Shown piece after piece: positions 59,434 through 64,000 of a DNA stretch of 64,000 bases; position 1 is the stretch's first letter, and each line of letters starts with the position of its first letter. Under the pieces are notes generated by a model. The model was not told where the DNA came from. It ran no database searches and saw only the letters and a program-made list of their open reading frames with translations. Source of the stretch: Gymnopus androsaceus JB14 (lineage: Eukaryota; Basidiomycota; Agaricomycetes; Agaricales; Omphalotaceae); the NCBI GenBank assembly GCA_009733575.1, contig ML769386.1, positions 186,001 through 250,000 of the forward strand. The letters run 5' to 3'. The position numbers and the translations under genes are program-made.

Positions 59434-61965
59434 ATGTTATTAGGCATCTTTGGTTCATTGGCTCTCTGCGTACAGATTTCTGTCGCATTACTTCTAAATG
59501 GCAATGCAAACATCAGGCGTGCCCCGATTGCTCCCATCCCCCAAGCTCTCAGTACAGGGCCTGTCGTGAGCCGCAACGGTACACAGCTCCCACCCTATAG
59601 TGAGTGCTTGAAAATGTCGCATCCAAATAGGCAACCTAATATTCCGACAGATACCACGTACTTCTTTGACCAGTTGGTATGATTTGTCCGTTCAAATTCG
59701 ATGTCCTCCGCCAATACTCGCTAGATTGACCACACCAACCCTTCATTGGGAACATTCAAACAACGATTCTGGTTTACCTATGAGTGGTATGAAACCGGTG
59801 AGTCCTCCCGTCTTCGTTACCGATAGATTCACTTACTTTGTGCAGGCGGTACGTTTTCATAGATCCAACACTATTCCCCTTGAAGTTCAGCTCTATAACC
59901 TAGGTCCGATCATCCTTTTCACTCCCGGAGAAGCCAATGCTGAACGTACGTGAACTTAATACCAAGCTAAACCGAAGTAACCTTGTCTGATCGATTTTGA
60001 TTCTTCAATTCGGACGATAGCCTATACGGGTTATCTCACCAATGAGACCATCAATGGGCAGATCGCACAACAGCAGAATGGTTCTACGATCGTCCTAGAG
60101 CATCGTTACTATGGTCTCAGCAATCCTGTTCCCAACCTTTCTGGTGTGAACATGAAATTCCACACAATTCAGCAAGCCATCGATGATCTAGCATATTTCG
60201 CGCAGAATGCCGTTCTTCCACAGCCAAACGGTACGAAATTCTTTCATGAAATGTTTGAGGTGTGATTCATGGTCTTTCAAAAGGCGCAAACCTCTCCCCC
60301 GCCACAACTCCTTGGGTAAAATTTCTCTCATTCTCTCTGCACCTTTAATTTACCGTATTACTCAGGTTTTGATTGGTGGAAGTTATTCCGGTGCTCTCAC
60401 TAGTTGGACAATGGTGAAGTGAGTCCGACTGCTCGTTGCATTTTCTTTGCATCTTCGATATGTTCTAATTCCATTCCACAGTAAGCCCGACGTTTTTTGG
60501 GCTGGATATGCTTCATCGGCGGTCGTTGAGGCAATTATGTAAGTCGCTCTCCCGTCATGCCTGTTAGCATTTTGCTCATGCTTGGGTACCTGTTCATAGG
60601 GATTATTGGGGTTATTTCGTACCTATTCGGGATTTTATGCCGGCGAACTGCTCAGCAGACGTTGAGGCTGTCATTGCACACGTTGACCAAGTCTTTACCA
60701 GCAACGACACGACTGCGATTCAGGTTGTGAAAGACAACTGGGGTCTAGGTGAAATGACCCATTTGGATGATGTTGCCGGATGTAAGCATTCTTCCACTTT
60801 GCTAGTAATGACCCTTACTCATTATCATGTCTAGCTCGTACGTGATGCTAAGCTCATCTCTTCAGTATTCCTTACTGGTTTCCTAGTTCGTAACAACCTC
60901 TTTGACTGGCAGTCTTTGTCGCCCGACACGGGCCCGGGTGCTATTTTCTTTGAATTTTGCGATGCCCTGGAAGTCAAGGACGGAGTTTCCGCTCCAGCCG
61001 AAGGGTGGGGTCTTGAACATGCTCTCCCTGCCTGGGGCGCTTTCTGGAATTCCACCTATCTCGAGCTTAGTGAGTTCGAAATTCCTTTATATGGTTACTC
61101 GCGCCTAATCTCAATCACAGTTTGCGACGGCGATGATGTCGTGTAAGTAAAAATAACAGGCAGTCTTTCTTTGCTAATACATGTCCTGTTCAGTGACTGC
61201 TTGGGCACATATGACCCTACCCAGGCGTTCTACACTAGCACTCGCTCTTGACAACGCAGATCGTTCATGGATGTGGATCGTGTAGGTATCCTCTCCATAC
61301 AAAGACCGTGTCTCTGACTGATGTATTTTCCCTGTATATAGCTGCAATCAGGTTGGTTTCCTCCAAGTAAGTAATCACCAGAAGTCACTTGTCTAGTGTT
61401 TATGAGCAGCTCCAATTTTAGGAAGGTTTTCCGGCAGACATGCCAGGAAATTTCGTCGTAACGCGTCTTGTACAAGCCACCCTACGACATACGACAATGT
61501 GAATTTATGTTCTCGGATGTCTTCTCTGCATCTGTGCCTCCTCCCATGGCTGCAGGCGTTGCAAACGTTGACAAATCGTACGATGGCTGGAATGTCAGCA
61601 TTGACCGACTCTTCTTCGCAAACGGACAGCGTCAGTATTTTTCATGTCGGTAATCATTCTCCTCGTTGACTGACACCCTTTTGGAAATGTAGGTGATCCA
61701 TGGCGAGAAGCGACAGTTTCGGCAGACTGGTGTTGATGTTGCCAGCACTCTCGAGCAGCCTATCGCAATTGGAGATGGGTTCCACTGCTCTGACCTTATA
61801 ACTGATAACGGGCTGGTTGACACGACTGTTCTTGCTGTGCAAACCAAGGCTCTTACGTTTATGAAAACATGGCTCGCTGAATGGCAAGCTCCCCCGGCGT
61901 CACCGAAAAGAGACGTTCCTCAATCACGAAAAGTGGAGATTAATTCAAGGGTTTTCAGGGCATAA
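59434..61965 (+). pseudogene. Secreted S28 serine peptidase, frame-broken
   Basis: The signal peptide is MLLGIFGSLALCVQISVA. Exons continue with FFDQLIDHTNPSLGTFKQRF, GPIILFTPGEANA, LEHRYYGLSNP, VLIGGSYSGALTSW (nucleophile Ser in GGSYSGA), FANGQRDPWREAT (Asp) and GFHCSDLITDNG (His), the S28 catalytic triad in order. This family cleaves prolyl bonds from peptides outside the cell. Up to about 61200 the frame and splice sites work. After that three breaks are needed: near 61245 (STRS then stop, while DNADRSWMWI is in another frame), near 61465 (TRLVQATL against LYKPPYDIRQCEFMF), and near 61722 (SADWC then stop, while GVDVASTLEQPIAIGDG is in another frame). Either the gene is recently dead or the assembly has small indels. 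The closeness of each piece to the family favours recent damage. Confidence 0.75.
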
Positions 61966-62209
61966 TGGTTGATTTAGCGGTGTAATTCGAATTGTGGCGA
62001 ATTGAATAGGAAGCGCGGTGTATAGGAAGCGTAGTGCGCTTGACGAGTTTACATTATGTTCTATAGAAAGAAGAAAAACATTCACGGAAGTGCATTTGCA
62101 AGATGCCAGTGGGGGTTGGTACGAAGTATAGGGGCTAAGCGATGCCCCTGGTGGTTATTCTTTGCGTGATATACTTTAAGTAGACACATGCACTTGTGAC
62201 AAGTTAAGC

Positions 62210-63493
62210 TCAATGATTTAACGGAGACTCTGCATCACAGCGAGCAACGCATTCAAGGAATATATCAAAGAATCCGTTTACCTGTACGCAGTACTAGATG
62301 AGTGCGGTAATCTCAAGCACAACGACCAAGACGTACATCTAAAGATTCCGTCACGATGCAGTTTTTCCCATTACTCCCCCAAGTGTCGTCGCACTTTCGA
62401 TAATTCCACATGTCGACTACAGTCTCACCAGTCGAATGGGCGCCTGTTAACTCCACATCGACGCGAAAACGACGCGACTTGAAAAGTTCTGGATGCGCCA
62501 CATACGCGACAGTGAGCGCATCATGCAACGGGGGACCGTCGTTAAACCCAAAAGTTGATTTGTACGCGTCGGCGAAGAAGCTGATCAGAGTTGAAAGGGT
62601 ATGTCGAAGGTTGGTGTCAGCTTTCGGAAGAGGAGTGTCGGGACCCTCTGGAGTGAGCTTGGAAGAGCGGAGCTTCCAGTGGATGTCCCGAGTGAAAAGA
62701 CAACGGTGAGTTACGTTAATTGGTATCATAACAGCAGGTCTAGGAGCGTCTAGGACGATTTGGGCAGCATGAGCTGTGTATAATGGTCAGCGAATGTTTA
62801 CTGAAGAAATTGTAAGCTTACGGTCGCACAGAATGTTGAATTCTATATTGAAGGTCAATACAGCGACGATGGACAAGATATGACCTGACCAGCAACCGCA
62901 GATCTATTTCCCAGCCCAACTCCTCCTCCCATGAACACAAACTGCTCGATAGCTTCTACCAGGTCTGGGTATACACTTACAAAGAGCGCAATATTGGTCA
63001 TTGGTCCACAAGAGATGACCGTAACCTTCTGGCCGGTACCCTTCTTCCAAGTTTGCTTAATGTGTAGCGCCATTCCTTCCAAGGCTCGAACGATCTGACC
63101 TTCTTCATCTTTTGCTATCATTGCCAGAACAGCTGAATCCCCAGGCTCTGGAAGACCTTCGACGCCTCCTAGTCCATCAGGTCCATGGATTTCAGGATCG
63201 TGCTTTGGATGAAGAAGTAAAGGTTTCGTGGCGCCAGGATAAACTTTGATACCAAGTTTCTGACCGCCAAAGGCAAGGAGACATCTAGCTGCATTAACTG
63301 CAGTATGATAGCTACTGGCGTTTCCATGGGTCTGACGCGAAAAGATGAGAATATATATATGTCGAAGATGGAGAAATCTAACCGTAGAGATGCCAAGAAG
63401 ATGGATGTTGGGAAGCTGTATGGAAAGCATTATGGCTGTAGCGTCGTCGTGGCCAGGATCGACGTCCAACCAAACTGGTATGAGCTCGTTCAT
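62210..63493 (-). CDS. Inosine-uridine preferring nucleoside hydrolase
   Basis: The start MNELIPVWLDVDPGHDDATA includes the DxDxGxDD calcium-binding motif of the family. Further exons give YPGATKPLLLHPKHDPEIHG, KVTVISCGPMTNIALFVSVY, FVFMGGGVGLGNRSAVA and EFNILCD. A central exon contains PINVTHRCLFTRDI and FGFNDGPPLHDALTVAYVAH, the conserved His/Asp end of the site. A last exon from about 62278 is spliced on at a GTACGT donor to read DVNGFFDIFLECVARC and ends SPLNH at 62210. The enzyme splits the N-glycosidic bond of ribonucleosides (purine and pyrimidine) in salvage. No signal peptide is present, so it is cytosolic. All calcium-site residues seem kept. Confidence 0.88.
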
Positions 63494-63637
63494 TTATGAT
63501 GAATGTGGTTTGGATGCAGAGAGTCAAAGCATAGTTCACTGATCGGCGGCACGATAACGATTCCGAGATCCAGCCATGTCACCTCATGTCACCATCTTCC
63601 TGACCTGATTCTCGCACTTCACCTGTGTTTGACAACA

Positions 63638-63645
63638 TATATAAA
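63638..63645 (+). promoter_or_regulatory. TATA box of the terminal gene
   Basis: TATATAAA lies 46 bp upstream of the ATG at 63684, supporting that start. Confidence 0.45.
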
Positions 63646-63683
63646 GCCACTCGTGTCTCAAGCTCTTCTCAAGCTCTCTCCCC

Positions 63684-64000
63684 ATGAGACCCACCAGAGT
63701 GTTTCGGCGACGTAACCCCGCATCTGCACCGAGGCAAACTCCTCCATCTTCAGTGCTTGGCGTCGACAAAGCCTTGATCGAACAGTTCATTGCGAATCAC
63801 AACAAGCAAGGACAGAGTCCACTCTTTGATCAGATTCCTCCAGAGGTCCGCAACACCATCTTTCTATATGCTCTTTTGAGCTACGAGGATCTTGGAACTA
63901 TATACCAAAGCGATGAGCATTATGTGCGCCCGAGTTACCACCATCCTTCCCGCATAGACCCCTCTTTGCTGCAGACATGTCGTCTCATCTACCTCGAGAC
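63684..64000 (+). CDS. Fungal protein with a 2EXR/F-box-like N-terminus (partial, runs off the window)
   Basis: The frame is open from ATG at 63684 to the window end (105 codons) and continues beyond it. The N-terminus is basic and Pro/Arg-rich (MRPTRVFRRRNPASAPRQ). The segment PLFDQIPPEVRNTIFLYALL followed later by SLLQTCRLIYLE is the pattern of fungal 2EXR or F-box-like domains, where LPPEIRNxIF precedes LLxTCRxIYLE. Function is unknown for most members. Only the first part can be seen, so the family call is provisional. Confidence 0.6.
   Translation, partial: MRPTRVFRRRNPASAPRQTPPSSVLGVDKALIEQFIANHNKQGQSPLFDQIPPEVRNTIFLYALLSYEDLGTIYQSDEHYVRPSYHHPSRIDPSLLQTCRLIYLE

Overview
This 64 kb window is nuclear DNA of a filamentous basidiomycete, most probably an agaricomycete (mushroom-forming fungus). 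Genes are split by many 45-70 bp introns. The gene families fit: F-box/LRR paralogues with a coiled coil in front of the F-box, a DUF6589 protein, an agaric-type RecQ-like helicase, a FunK1-like kinase remnant and CE16, CE5 and GH18 secreted enzymes. Exon limits were read by eye from splice signals and reading-frame continuity, so they are approximate unless a join is given.

Layout. 0-7 kb: decayed repeats, a CpG-depleted block holding a kinase-like pseudogene, a small inverted-repeat element and F-box scraps. 8-21 kb: a run of secreted hydrolases (GDSL/CE16 esterase, CE5 cutinase, M28 aminopeptidase, GH18 chitinase) followed by an MFS sugar porter, with an intronless F-box gene between; together they suit external polymer breakdown and uptake. 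21.8-23.3 kb: SET-domain lysine methyltransferase. 23.4-37.8 kb: four copies of one F-box/LRR family, two on each strand, around VAC14 and a tyrosine phosphatase; one copy is nearly intact and three are broken. 37.9-41.2 kb: MCM6, then an intron-containing class II tRNA, probably tRNA-Ser(AGA).

43.1-50.3 kb is the most unusual region. A DUF6589 gene and a RecQ-like helicase gene point toward each other between terminal inverted repeats of about 330 bp, apparently with a TA target-site duplication. The right inverted repeat is split by a second element: a nearly perfect 1.5 kb palindrome (two 717 bp arms, 63 bp spacer) whose arms each carry a TATA box, a 28-codon hydrophobic ORF and an AATAAA signal. 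I read the outer unit as a DNA transposon whose transposase may be the DUF6589 protein, and the inner one as a long-armed foldback element. That assignment is inference.

50.3-64 kb: another F-box fragment, tRNA-like fragments, a complete diaphanous-type formin, a frame-broken S28 serine peptidase, a nucleoside hydrolase, and the start of a gene that runs off the window end.
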